A stretch of 45,170 nucleotides of DNA from Betaproteobacteria bacterium. Lineage in GTDB: Bacteria > Pseudomonadota > Gammaproteobacteria > Burkholderiales > Burkholderiaceae_A. This document shows positions 1 through 8,418 of the stretch, piece after piece. Each line of letters starts with the position of its first letter. Position 1 is the stretch's first letter. A program made the translations under genes and the position numbers. The stretch is taken from NCBI GenBank assembly GCA_028139135.1, contig JAOINB010000001.1:1-45170 (forward strand), in the 5' to 3' direction. Below the pieces are notes generated by a model, which had not been told where the DNA came from, ran no database searches, and saw only the letters and a program-made list of their open reading frames with translations.

Positions 1-1041
1 TATACTTTTGTAACATATAACCACGGACCCGTAGATTCCTTACACGAAAATTGGGACAATATTATCTATGTAAAAAGGTTTCTCGAGCATCTCGACAGGG
101 ATATACGAATTTCTCCCTTTCCTGAGAAAGGGCGAATAAATATCTTTATAGAGCGATTCAATCACCACGATCTAAACCTATTAATGTCTGACTATGAATA
201 TAAATGTATTTTTATGATAACGGAGCAAATTACAGGTGACACCTTCAATTTGTTTGACAAAAAAAAAGACATAAAAGAAGAGGATTCTCCTATGGGAGGA
301 AATATGTTTGTAAAAAAAAACATGTCTCCTGCTGAAGTGAATAAAATGTCCCATCCTCACAAAGACAAACCTATTCATGAAAAATATCACAAGTGGAAAT
401 CCCGTTTAGACAATTTTAAAAGAATATCGAAGCGTTGTTTTGCTTTATGGGCACTTGCACCACAATTGCAAAAAGATTACGGTAAAATAATTCAGCATAT
501 TCCAGTGTTGACTGTGCCTCGAGTATATATTCGAAATGAACTATTGGGATCGGCATTTGAAAGATCAATAGATGTATCTTTTTGTGGAAACCTTACTGCG
601 AGCAGAAAAGAATTAATCGAAAAAATTCAAAATCTGCCAAACATAAAAATAAAACTGTCTAAACCTAAGGAGACCTCTGCAGAGGAACGAGACGAAATCA
701 TTCGTACCTCAAAATTACACCTGGATCTGAAGCTTGGGCCAAAATCTCAAATACCATCAACTAGCAGAATACATAACGCACTTTGCCTTGATACTTTAGT
801 CCTTTGCGAAAAGGTTGATCCCGGTCATGAAATTGATACATATACAGTAAAGTTTGAAACACCGGACGAATTACTTAATCTGGTAAAATATTATGTTCAA
901 AATAACGAAGCACGCGAAAAACAAAGAAAAGATTTAGTAGAAAAGTTCAAAGAGGATACTGCACAGGGGAAAGACGCTGATTGTAAAATTAATCCTTTAA
1001 AACAGTTAATTATGGCAACAGAGCAGCTGTACAACAATTAA
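1..1041 (+). CDS. Glycosyltransferase-like protein, 5' truncated by window edge
   Basis: The reading frame is open from base 1, so the gene starts outside the window; an internal ATG at 184 is not the true start because in-frame protein sequence continues upstream (beginning YTFVTYNHGP). I do not recognise a specific family. The last ~150 residues (a VSFCGN strand, a helix-rich part, then STSRIHNALCLDTLVLCE and a Lys/Glu-rich helical tail) resemble the C-terminal lobe of GT-B glycosyltransferases of the CgeB or exostosin-like kind, where a donor is bound after an 'R..E/N...G' turn. The location beside sugar-nucleotide genes supports a surface-glycan transferase. The middle (residues ~80-125 from the window start) is Lys/Met-rich and contains two A-runs of 8-9 bases. 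It converges with the next gene and no clear terminator is visible between them. The family call is weak; that it is a coding sequence is sure. Confidence 0.55.
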   Translation, partial: YTFVTYNHGPVDSLHENWDNIIYVKRFLEHLDRDIRISPFPEKGRINIFIERFNHHDLNLLMSDYEYKCIFMITEQITGDTFNLFDKKKDIKEEDSPMGGNMFVKKNMSPAEVNKMSHPHKDKPIHEKYHKWKSRLDNFKRISKRCFALWALAPQLQKDYGKIIQHIPVLTVPRVYIRNELLGSAFERSIDVSFCGNLTASRKELIEKIQNLPNIKIKLSKPKETSAEERDEIIRTSKLHLDLKLGPKSQIPSTSRIHNALCLDTLVLCEKVDPGHEIDTYTVKFETPDELLNLVKYYVQNNEAREKQRKDLVEKFKEDTAQGKDADCKINPLKQLIMATEQLYNN

Positions 1042-1164
1042 TGAAAAATTAAAAGGAATAAAGTATTCAATAAATATACTAGTCGTAGTAAATAAAGATA
1101 GTAAGTGTTAAATTACAAAATAAACTATTACAGGCAGATTTTGTGATAATTTGCATTGTTTTTT

Positions 1165-2244
1165 CTATCTGCTTAACGAAGCAACAAATTCATTAATCTG
1201 TTTAGCTGAGATTTTATTTTCGATGTTTCGCTCAATATGCTTAGAAAATATATGTAAAAATGAAAGTATTTCATTCAACTGAGATATCTGATACTTGCAT
1301 ACGGTTTCATCAATTAATTTGCTGCAGATATACCTCAAATAAAATAAATCCTTCTGTCTGATCAAATCATTTACAACAAAGCACCTAAAATACCATCTTA
1401 TTGTATTCTGGAAATTTTTTTCATTCATTGGTGTTTTAAGTTTTATTTTGCTGGACAAACTACTAACAAAGTCTAGACTGACAACGTTTTCATCGATTAG
1501 TTGATTAAACATTTCTATAAACGATAAAAATGAAAATGCTCGTGTTCTAAAGTGATCGTAGTCTTGATCTTCTCTTTGATTCGCTTGTCTTTGGCAGACT
1601 ATTGTTTCTGTAACCAAAGTAACAGGCTTGCCAATTTGGGATTTCAAAATCCAATATATTTGGTCAAACATACCCATAAAGTTTTTATAATTAATCTTAT
1701 TAACCGAATCTCTTTTCATGCAATTCGCTGATATAAATCCTAACACCTCAAAATTTCCGATCATACCTGTCAGGTCATTAATGTGTTTAAAATTTTTTAT
1801 CTGTGATTTTTCTTCAAGGATAACTCCATCACTGAGGATATCGACATTATCTTCCCCGATGTTTTTTTTTACCTGCTTGAAATTAAGTAAAAATAGTCCA
1901 GATTGATTACTATTTGAATTTAGAATCTCAACAAGCTTAGCTACTGCTCCTGGACAATAAAAGTCGTCGTCTCCGATGAGATGAATATACTCTCCAGTAG
2001 CCATTTCACAGACATCAATAAAGTTTTGGTTGGCCTCAACATGATCAGTCCTCTGCTGTATATTCACATTTGGAAATTCTTTCTTAAGATCTAATGTCTT
2101 ATCAGTTGACAAGTTATCCAGAACATTAACTTCTACATCATTCGCAAGTCCCCCAGACTCAAGCTCAGTCTGAATGTTTATTAACAATTCATTTAGAAAC
2201 TCTTTTCGATTGTAAGTAGGAATACAAATAGATAATTTTTTCAT
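1165..2244 (-). CDS. Family 2 glycosyltransferase (GT-A), RfbV/abequosyltransferase-like
   Basis: Protein of 359 aa. The start, MKKLSICIPTYNRKEFL, is the classic GT2 opening. An acceptor/donor-site segment, GEYIHLIGDDDFYCPGA (around residue 90), contains the acidic DDD metal/nucleotide-sugar motif. The rest is an alpha-rich C-terminal region without membrane segments, so the enzyme is probably a cytoplasmic or peripheral membrane transferase that adds one sugar to a lipid-linked glycan. Its overall make-up recalls RfbV-type abequosyltransferases, which use CDP-3,6-dideoxyhexoses. The adjacent rfbFGH operon makes the precursor of such donors, so that specificity is attractive but inferred. It is divergent from rfbF across a 262-bp promoter region, and a TATAAT-like -10 lies at 2274-2279 on its strand. 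The fold call is confident and the substrate is not. Confidence 0.85.
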   Translation of the reverse strand: MKKLSICIPTYNRKEFLNELLINIQTELESGGLANDVEVNVLDNLSTDKTLDLKKEFPNVNIQQRTDHVEANQNFIDVCEMATGEYIHLIGDDDFYCPGAVAKLVEILNSNSNQSGLFLLNFKQVKKNIGEDNVDILSDGVILEEKSQIKNFKHINDLTGMIGNFEVLGFISANCMKRDSVNKINYKNFMGMFDQIYWILKSQIGKPVTLVTETIVCQRQANQREDQDYDHFRTRAFSFLSFIEMFNQLIDENVVSLDFVSSLSSKIKLKTPMNEKNFQNTIRWYFRCFVVNDLIRQKDLFYLRYICSKLIDETVCKYQISQLNEILSFLHIFSKHIERNIENKISAKQINEFVASLSR

Positions 2245-2432
2245 AATATTAAACTTTGATTTTGTAGATTCAAATTATATGATAAATTTTTTATTATGAG
2301 ATATTTGTATATACTAATATTAATTTAGTTCTTTAATATTTTATTATATACACTTTAATAAGAATATTTAGATAAACTATTGGTTCACGTGGTTTAAATG
2401 TTTGGATAATGATAAATGAGCTTCGGGACGGC

Positions 2433-2449
2433 ATTAATTTTGAATTAAT
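2433..2449. repeat. Perfect inverted repeat upstream of rfbF
   Basis: ATTAATT and AATTAAT form a 7-bp stem around a TTG loop, 58 bp before the rfbF start. It is not followed by a T-run, so it is not a standard terminator. It could be an operator or just AT-rich chance sequence. The rfbF ribosome site (AGAGGAA, 5 nt before ATG) lies further downstream. Confidence 0.35.
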
Positions 2450-2506
2450 TCCCCGCATGAAAACTAGGCTCGCTACAAAAGAGAAAATTAAAAAAGAGGA
2501 AACTAA

Positions 2507-3277
2507 ATGCAGGCAGTTATACTAGCAGGAGGGCAAGGAACACGTTTGGCTGAATTAACTCATAAAAAGCCGAAGCCAATGATCGAAATTGGAAACCGTC
2601 CGATTCTTTGGCATATAATGAAAATGTATTCGAGCTATAGCATTAATAACTTTTTAGTCTGTGCAGGATACAAAAACTATCTTATTAAAGAATACTTCGC
2701 AAACTACATGTTACACAATTCTAATGTCACGTTTGATTTAGGAAAAAATGAATGTAACATTCATCAGACTAAATCAGAGCAATGGCAGGTCACTGTTATA
2801 GATACTGGAGAGAGAACTGAAACGGGTGGGCGGTTAAAAAAAATAAAAGAATTTTTAGAAGGAGAAGTATTTCTTATGACTTACGGAGATGGTCTGTGTG
2901 ATGTTAATATTACCGATCTGATAGAATTCCATCAAAGTCACGGAAAACTTGTAACTATGACAGCTGTTGTTCCCCCTGCTAGATTTGGGTCTATTCAACT
3001 AGAACAAAATAAAGTAAGTAAATTTAGAGAAAAATCTAGAAGTCAAGCAGGTAGGGTGAATGGTGGGTTTTTTGTTTTAAATAAAAAAGCACTGAATTAC
3101 ATTAAGGGTGATTATGATGTTTGGGAACGAGATCCTTTAGAGAAGTTGACAAACGAGGGCCAGGTAATGGCTTTTATCCATGATGGATTTTGGCAACCAA
3201 TGGATACTATACGAGACAAGCAATTCTTGGATGGCCTTTTGAAGGATAACAAAATACCATGGATTAGTAATAGTTAG
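2507..3277 (+). CDS. rfbF: Glucose-1-phosphate cytidylyltransferase
   Basis: Makes CDP-glucose from CTP and alpha-D-glucose 1-phosphate, the entry step to CDP-3,6-dideoxyhexoses. The 256-aa length matches the family (about 257). The N-terminus carries the nucleotidyltransferase signature LAGGQGTRLAE...KPKPMIEIGNRPILWHIMK, with the catalytic Arg and Lys of the G-G-x-G-T-R-x(n)-K-P type. Further family features are MTYGDGLCDVN (metal-binding Asp) and a C-terminal DGFWQPMDTIRDK stretch typical of RfbF/AscA/DdhA. The start has a good AGAGGAA ribosome site. It is first in an rfbF-rfbG-rfbH operon with gaps of 24 and 11 bp, so co-transcription is very likely. The protein is cytoplasmic. High confidence. 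Confidence 0.96.
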   Translation: MQAVILAGGQGTRLAELTHKKPKPMIEIGNRPILWHIMKMYSSYSINNFLVCAGYKNYLIKEYFANYMLHNSNVTFDLGKNECNIHQTKSEQWQVTVIDTGERTETGGRLKKIKEFLEGEVFLMTYGDGLCDVNITDLIEFHQSHGKLVTMTAVVPPARFGSIQLEQNKVSKFREKSRSQAGRVNGGFFVLNKKALNYIKGDYDVWERDPLEKLTNEGQVMAFIHDGFWQPMDTIRDKQFLDGLLKDNKIPWISNS

Positions 3278-3301
3278 AACACTACTTTTAATATTTATTT
3301 A

Positions 3302-4351
3302 ATGAAATCATTTTGGAAAAACAAACGAGTACTTATAACAGGTCACTCCGGCTTTAAGGGTTCGTGGTTAACGCTTTTGTTACATAAACTCGAGGCAAAA
3401 GTATTTGGATTATCTCTCATACCGGAAACAAAACCGAATGCATATGAATTATTAAACGTAAAACAAACAGTAACAAATGAAACCTTTACCGATATTAGAA
3501 ATCAACAAAACGTTGAAAAATTCATAAAACTATCAAATCCAGATATTATTTTCCATATGGCAGCTCAATCTCTGGTAAAAAAATCTTACGCAATGCCAAA
3601 GTTAACCTTTGAAACAAATATTTTGGGTACTTTAAATATATTAGAAGTTACTCGTAAGATAAAAAACGAATGCTCAGTTGTTATTATCACAACTGATAAA
3701 GTATATGAGGATCAAAATTGGTGCTGGGGATACAGAGAAAACGACAAACTTGGTGGTCATGATCCATATAGTTCTAGTAAGACTTGTGCCGAACACATCA
3801 GTGCTTGTTATAGAGACTCATATTTTTCCGCAGCTAAAACAGGAATACGCATATGTACAGCCCGAGCCGGAAACATAATAGGGGGTGGGGATTGGTCAGA
3901 GGATAGGATTATTCCCGATATAATGAGAGCATTTGAAAATAACAAATCAGTTTCTATTAGAAGTCCTCATTCAATTCGGCCATGGCAACATTTATTTGAT
4001 CCGTTAAGGGGTTACTTGCGACTAGCCGAAAGGATGAGCTATGGATTGCTGATAGAGTCAGCTTTTAACTTTGGACCTCCGGGGCCAGCAATTTATACTG
4101 TAAAGGATGTCGTAAGGTATTTTTGTGAGGAATTTAATGTCCATTTTAGAAATAAAACTAAAATAAGTAAGCAAGAAAAAGAAACAAACCTACTTAAATT
4201 AGATATCTCCAGATCCAAAGATCTTTTGGATTGGGAACCAAAAATTACTTTGGAAGATTCACTTAAGCTAACTGCAGATTGGTATAAAGCATTTTATAAA
4301 GGGAAAAATATGGAAAGTTTTAGTTTTAAACAAATAAACAATTATTTTTAA
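3302..4351 (+). CDS. rfbG: CDP-glucose 4,6-dehydratase
   Basis: Extended SDR enzyme that converts CDP-glucose to CDP-4-keto-6-deoxyglucose with bound NAD. The 349-aa length fits the family (about 355). The N-terminal Rossmann glycine motif reads ITGHSGFKGSW, a form typical of RfbG rather than of RmlB. The catalytic region shows TTDKVYED, the S/T site, followed by DPYSSSKTCAEH, the YxxxK pair. RARAGNIIGGGDWSEDRIIPD and IRPWQHLFDPLRGYL are also characteristic of CDP-glucose dehydratases. It sits between rfbF and rfbH in a tight operon. A short overlapping open frame inside it is a shadow. The tail ends in a Phe/Asn-rich stretch without a domain. Confidence 0.96.
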   Translation: MKSFWKNKRVLITGHSGFKGSWLTLLLHKLEAKVFGLSLIPETKPNAYELLNVKQTVTNETFTDIRNQQNVEKFIKLSNPDIIFHMAAQSLVKKSYAMPKLTFETNILGTLNILEVTRKIKNECSVVIITTDKVYEDQNWCWGYRENDKLGGHDPYSSSKTCAEHISACYRDSYFSAAKTGIRICTARAGNIIGGGDWSEDRIIPDIMRAFENNKSVSIRSPHSIRPWQHLFDPLRGYLRLAERMSYGLLIESAFNFGPPGPAIYTVKDVVRYFCEEFNVHFRNKTKISKQEKETNLLKLDISRSKDLLDWEPKITLEDSLKLTADWYKAFYKGKNMESFSFKQINNYF

Positions 4352-4362
4352 AAGGTATTGCG

Positions 4363-5676
4363 ATGGAACGAAAGGAGATAAGAGAAAAAATTTTATATTT
4401 AGTTGATCAATATATGAATTGTGTAGGTGGCGAAGAAAAATTTATTCCAGGGGTTACCCCAATACCTCCCTCTGGAAAGTTGCTCATGGGAACAGAAATA
4501 AGAAACCTTATTGAATCCTCACTAGATGGTTGGCTTACCACAGGAAGATTTAATGATTTGTTTGAAAAAAGGTTACAAAAATTTTGGGGCATAAGACATG
4601 TCCTTACGGTTAATAGCGGATCCTCAGCCAATTTAATTGCTGTGAGCACACTAACATCAGAAAGACTTGGGAAGCGGTCTATTAAAAAAGGCGACGAAAT
4701 AATCACAGTTGCCGCCGGCTTTCCAACCACGGTAAATCCAATAATCCAGATTGGAGCAATTCCTGTATTTGTCGACGTAGATATCCCAACATACAATATA
4801 AAAATTGGTGAATTAGAAAAAGCACTAAGCGCAAAAACAAAAGCAGTAATGTTAGCCCACACTTTAGGCAATCCATTTGATGCCGAAGCTGTAAAAAACT
4901 TTTGTCAGTCCAATAATTTATGGCTCATAGAGGACTGCTGCGATGCCCTTGGAGCCAAATATAAGGGAAAATCAGTTGGAACTTTTGGCGATATTTCATC
5001 AGTGAGTTTCTATCCGGCTCATCATATAACAATGGGAGAAGGTGGAGCTGTTGCTACAAACTCAGATGAATTAAGAATTATTGCAGAAAGTTTTAGAGAT
5101 TGGGGCAGAGATTGTTATTGTAAACCTGGTAAAGATAACACCTGCGGAAAAAGATTTGGGTGGCAGCTTGGCGATCTTCCGATTGGTTACGATCATAAAT
5201 ACACATATTCACATGCAGGTTACAATTTGAAGATTACAGATATGCAAGCAGCTTGCGGTCTAGGACAATTATCTCACCTAGATTTTTTTATTAAAAAAAG
5301 GATAGAAAATCATGAATATTTATCAAATTCCCTAGATTGTTGTAAAGATTGTCTTATACTACCCATTAAAACCAATGGAGCTTCACCCTCATGGTTCGGA
5401 TTTGCAATCACCTTACGACACGATTGTGGATTTGAGAGACCTGAATTTCTATCATATTTAGATCAAGAAAAAGTCGGCACTAGACTGCTTTTCGGCGGTA
5501 ACCTCACAAAACAACCCTACATGAAAAATGCAAAGTTTCGAAAAATAGGTGATTTAAAAAATACTGACATAATTATGCAAAATACCTTTTGGGTTGGCGT
5601 GCAGCCCGCACTTACCAAAACACAGTTGTCTTTTACTATTGAAAAAATAAAAGAATTTACTGGACATGGATTTTGA
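4363..5676 (+). CDS. rfbH: CDP-4-keto-6-deoxyglucose 3-dehydrase (E1, PMP/[2Fe-2S])
   Basis: A PMP-dependent dehydrase of the aminotransferase fold that removes the C3 hydroxyl of CDP-4-keto-6-deoxyglucose with electrons passed through a [2Fe-2S] cluster. The 437-aa length matches RfbH/DdhC/AscC. Two diagnostic features are visible. The Schiff-base lysine of aminotransferases is replaced by histidine in FYPAHHITMGEGGAV. A C-x-C-x7-C cysteine set occurs in DCYCKPGKDNTCGK, the cluster-ligand pattern of E1. The ATG follows an AAAGG ribosome site. The partner reductase (E3, DdhD/AscD, a ferredoxin-reductase type flavoprotein) is not in this window and must be elsewhere or replaced. The product is the common precursor of abequose, paratose, tyvelose, ascarylose and yersiniose. 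Confidence 0.96.
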   Translation: MERKEIREKILYLVDQYMNCVGGEEKFIPGVTPIPPSGKLLMGTEIRNLIESSLDGWLTTGRFNDLFEKRLQKFWGIRHVLTVNSGSSANLIAVSTLTSERLGKRSIKKGDEIITVAAGFPTTVNPIIQIGAIPVFVDVDIPTYNIKIGELEKALSAKTKAVMLAHTLGNPFDAEAVKNFCQSNNLWLIEDCCDALGAKYKGKSVGTFGDISSVSFYPAHHITMGEGGAVATNSDELRIIAESFRDWGRDCYCKPGKDNTCGKRFGWQLGDLPIGYDHKYTYSHAGYNLKITDMQAACGLGQLSHLDFFIKKRIENHEYLSNSLDCCKDCLILPIKTNGASPSWFGFAITLRHDCGFERPEFLSYLDQEKVGTRLLFGGNLTKQPYMKNAKFRKIGDLKNTDIIMQNTFWVGVQPALTKTQLSFTIEKIKEFTGHGF

Positions 5677-6198
5677 TAAAAATTTATGGGGTTCCCGGTG
5701 AGTTAATCAAGTTATAAAAATTTTGGCTGCAAAGATTAAGCATAAATATTTTTGTTTTACATTAATGTTGCTATTCCGTTCGTATTTCCTTTATTAGTTG
5801 TATTTCATACCGGTCGGAAAGACAAGCTAACAAATTGTGTTTAGAACTACTTAATTCTTCAAACTCATTTAATAAGCCTACTGCTAATTGATTGGCTTAG
5901 CTGCTAAACTTTGCTCCATGAATCCTTTTCATACTTTCCTTACGATATCAAATTTGGAGCCTAAAGATATCCGGTTATTCACAAAATTGCATTACGTCAT
6001 ATCCTATACTAAATAACAATTAACCCTGCGCGCAAAGAATTTATAAGCTTCTGAATTTAGTATTTATGGAGTTAAAAAGCATAAGGCGTTAAACTAAATT
6101 GCTTCTGTTTTATTTCAAGGAGTTCGATGCTATAGTTATTTTCAATTGCGTCAAAATAACTACTTTGCTTGATATGACTTTGTTATAACTATGAAAAA
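5677..6198. other. Gene-free interval, possible gene relics
   Basis: About 520 bp with no intact gene. In the forward strand, 6053-6094 reads EFSIYGVKKHKALN and then a stop, which resembles the (E/N)FSVYGxxK stretch near the start of IS3-family OrfB transposases. On the reverse strand, bases of about 5776 to 5932 give a 50-codon stretch broken by one stop. Both may be decayed fragments, and neither is strong. No CRISPR, tRNA or clear terminator is seen. Confidence 0.4.
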
Positions 6199-6717
6199 AT
6201 GGAAATTGATAACTTAATATCAACTCTGGAACAACACATTAAAAATCCTGAAGATGGATTACCAGATGATATTTTTTACTTTATAGGTAGAAATACTCCT
6301 TATGTAAATATCGACCTGGTAGTAAGAGACAGCGAAGCAAATATTTTATTAATTTGGAGGGATGACCAGCATTATGGTCCAGGTTGGCATCTTCCCGGTG
6401 GAATTATACGATTCAGAGAACAAATGACAAAAAGAGTAGAAAAGGTTGCAAATGGTGAATGTGGCATAATACCAAAAGATATTACAGGACCACTAGAATT
6501 TTTTGAATCCATTGATACAAAACAAAAAGAAAGGTCGCATTTTATAACTTTTATCTTTTCGTGCCGAGTAGATGTATCAAAAACTGAGTTGAAGTTTGGA
6601 AAAGATTGGTTAATTAGATTGGAAAAAACTGGAAGATTTTTTCAATTTTTTCCTAAAGAAATGATCCCTTTGCATTGGAAATATAAAAAGTTTTTTAAAA
6701 AAGCACCAAATGACTGA
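6199..6717 (+). CDS. Nudix hydrolase, GDP-mannose mannosyl hydrolase-like
   Basis: A 172-aa Nudix protein. The Nudix box sits at about residues 75-98: GGIIRFRE followed by seven residues and then KVANGECGI, in place of the usual REUxEExGU. A departure at these positions is what I recall for the GDP-mannose mannosyl hydrolase (Gmm/WcaH) subfamily, whose box reads RLTMAELGL. The upstream GPGWHLPGG also matches that group, as does the FYFIGRNTPYVNIDLVVRD N-terminus. Such enzymes release GDP and hexose from GDP-hexoses and occur in colanic-acid and O-antigen clusters. It stands alone between two gene-poor gaps, downstream of rfbH and convergent with the radical SAM gene. The subfamily is inferred from the motif; the substrate is not shown. 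Confidence 0.8.
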   Translation: MEIDNLISTLEQHIKNPEDGLPDDIFYFIGRNTPYVNIDLVVRDSEANILLIWRDDQHYGPGWHLPGGIIRFREQMTKRVEKVANGECGIIPKDITGPLEFFESIDTKQKERSHFITFIFSCRVDVSKTELKFGKDWLIRLEKTGRFFQFFPKEMIPLHWKYKKFFKKAPND

Positions 6718-7092
6718 TGGTAAAAAACTATGTGTCTAACTGAAATCTTTTGGTAATTCAAAGGTTCTCCTCTACTTAAAATCAGAAGATTCAAATATTG
6801 TTGACTTTTTCGTAGCAGACCCAAACCTAGATAATAAGAAGAACAAGTTGACGCCGCTATGTTAATCTGATCTACGTATAATAATTATTTTATTCATTCT
6901 TAATTAACTTCCCGGGTGTTAAATTTTTACTAATTTACTTACGAAAGATTTTTTTTATTTTTTTAGTAATCAAGAATTTGGAATATATCCCCACAAAGAA
7001 AGCTACTCAAACAATTGAGTTTAGAAGGGTCTTTTGTTAAACCATTTAACCTATTTTGTTTTTTTTCACTGATAATAAATTTATCTATTTTA
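6718..7092. other. Gene-free interval between convergent genes
   Basis: About 375 bp, strongly AT-rich, with several T runs. An imperfect inverted repeat (CTGAT...ATCAG) at about 7069-7098 overlaps the stop of the neighbouring minus-strand gene but has no T-tract on the needed side. No coding signal was found. Confidence 0.4.
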
Positions 7093-8418
7093 TTAATCAG
7101 CGATCACTTTTCCATCAGCTGTTAAAAAATCAGCATTCTCTGTAATTTTTCTATTAGCAACCAGTTCCCATTCCATGCGGTTTGAATTCATGCTGTACTC
7201 TTGTAATCCAAAGGACTGGCACTTTAAACATATTTCTTTTTTCTTCTTTTTTTTATTGATTTCATCGAAACTTATTTCAAGATAGTTATTCGAGACCATA
7301 GAGTTTTTATTTCTATCAAATGTTAAGCAGCATAAAGGAACAGAAAGATCTGAATTTACGTTTATTTGATTCTCTCTGTAAGGACATGATCTGCTGGGTA
7401 ATCCTTTTCCACCGCTTGCCTCAATTCCTTCGTCTATATTTACAAGGAGTAACTCTTTGTTAAGTCTTTCAGTTTGCTTGTCTGAATTTCCATCAAGGTA
7501 GTTGAATACACGTTCGAGTGGCATTACCAGAGAATATGTTTCACTCAATACAAACCCTAATTCATTGGCAAGGGACTTGAACTCTTGTAAATCTTTTCCA
7601 ATGTTATTTCGATACAAATGATAGTTGATGTCAACCAAAAAGCTTGATTTATGCTTGTCCATTAAATATCTAAGTAAGTAGAGGTTGGATTTTACAAGTC
7701 TAATATCTCCCCCTTCGTGAGTAGAACCATAAACTTCTTGATTGAAACCAGAAACTGACACTTTTAGGACATCTGGTCGTGACATTACTAAGTCTTCTAA
7801 TCTTTCCGGCATATTTAGGGACAAATTCGATGATAATGCTACAGCAATATTTTTGCTATGAATCAAATTAACGAAGTCTACAACTTTTGGGTGAATTAGT
7901 GGTTCTCCCCAAGAATATAAACTGATATGACTTAACTCAGGCGTCTCTCTTAAAATTTTATCAAAAACCTTTCGAAAAGTTTCGTACCGCATGGAACCTC
8001 TCGGGGTGTTATTGTCTTCGATACTGTGGGGACAACTTGAGCATTTCAAATTACAACTTCCCAATATGTCGACGGTGTAATACGGTACTTCTTCATCTTG
8101 AAATGAAAAAACTTTGATTTGATTTTTTTTTCCAAGAGTACGTTCTATTTCCTCCTTAATCTCCTTTTCCTTTAATGCAACTGCTATTAATATCGTTTCA
8201 ACATCTCCATTCATGACCATTTTGCGAAGCGATAAAGGATTATATACGTTAAGATTAGAGATCAATTTGCCACTTAATGACTTATCGGAATCAATAAATA
8301 AACGTGGTTCAACTCCTTTAGATCTTAAAAATCTTACAGCGCCCATTCCTGTCATTCTAGCTCCCCAAATAGCAACGTTACTATCACCGATGGCAGAAAC
8401 AATTTTGTCTTTAATCAT
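7093..8418 (-). CDS. Radical SAM/SPASM protein with N-terminal Rossmann-like domain
   Basis: Protein of 441 aa in three parts. Residues 1-105 form a Rossmann-like domain (NVAIWGARMTGMGAVRFL...LFIDSDKSLSGK). Next comes a radical SAM core with the CxxxCxxC cluster motif in GSCNLKCSSCPHS (around residue 120) and a GEPLIHP strand. The C-terminal SPASM-like part has further cysteines (SCPYRENQ, VPLCCLTF, ICLKCQS) for auxiliary Fe-S binding. A Lys-rich run lies just before the last cysteines, but the frame continues through it. The substrate is unknown. Location in a sugar cluster suggests radical chemistry (epimerisation, dehydration or methyl-type modification) on a nucleotide sugar or glycan. 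Its start overlaps the end of the upstream SDR gene by 8 bp, implying coupled translation. Domain calls are firm; function is open. Confidence 0.85.
   Translation of the reverse strand: MIKDKIVSAIGDSNVAIWGARMTGMGAVRFLRSKGVEPRLFIDSDKSLSGKLISNLNVYNPLSLRKMVMNGDVETILIAVALKEKEIKEEIERTLGKKNQIKVFSFQDEEVPYYTVDILGSCNLKCSSCPHSIEDNNTPRGSMRYETFRKVFDKILRETPELSHISLYSWGEPLIHPKVVDFVNLIHSKNIAVALSSNLSLNMPERLEDLVMSRPDVLKVSVSGFNQEVYGSTHEGGDIRLVKSNLYLLRYLMDKHKSSFLVDINYHLYRNNIGKDLQEFKSLANELGFVLSETYSLVMPLERVFNYLDGNSDKQTERLNKELLLVNIDEGIEASGGKGLPSRSCPYRENQINVNSDLSVPLCCLTFDRNKNSMVSNNYLEISFDEINKKKKKKEICLKCQSFGLQEYSMNSNRMEWELVANRKITENADFLTADGKVIAD

Noticed and set aside
4407-4871. 154-residue minus-strand open frame opposite rfbH
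   Set aside because: It lies fully inside conserved RfbH sequence and has no recognisable motif.
7069-7098. Inverted repeat CTGAT...ATCAG as terminator of the radical SAM gene
   Set aside because: It overlaps the stop codon, has mostly A-T pairs with mismatches and lacks a T-run on the coding strand.
7232-7262. Lys-codon run in the radical SAM gene as a second frameshift site
   Set aside because: The frame continues with the conserved cysteines ICLKCQS after the run, so there is no break.
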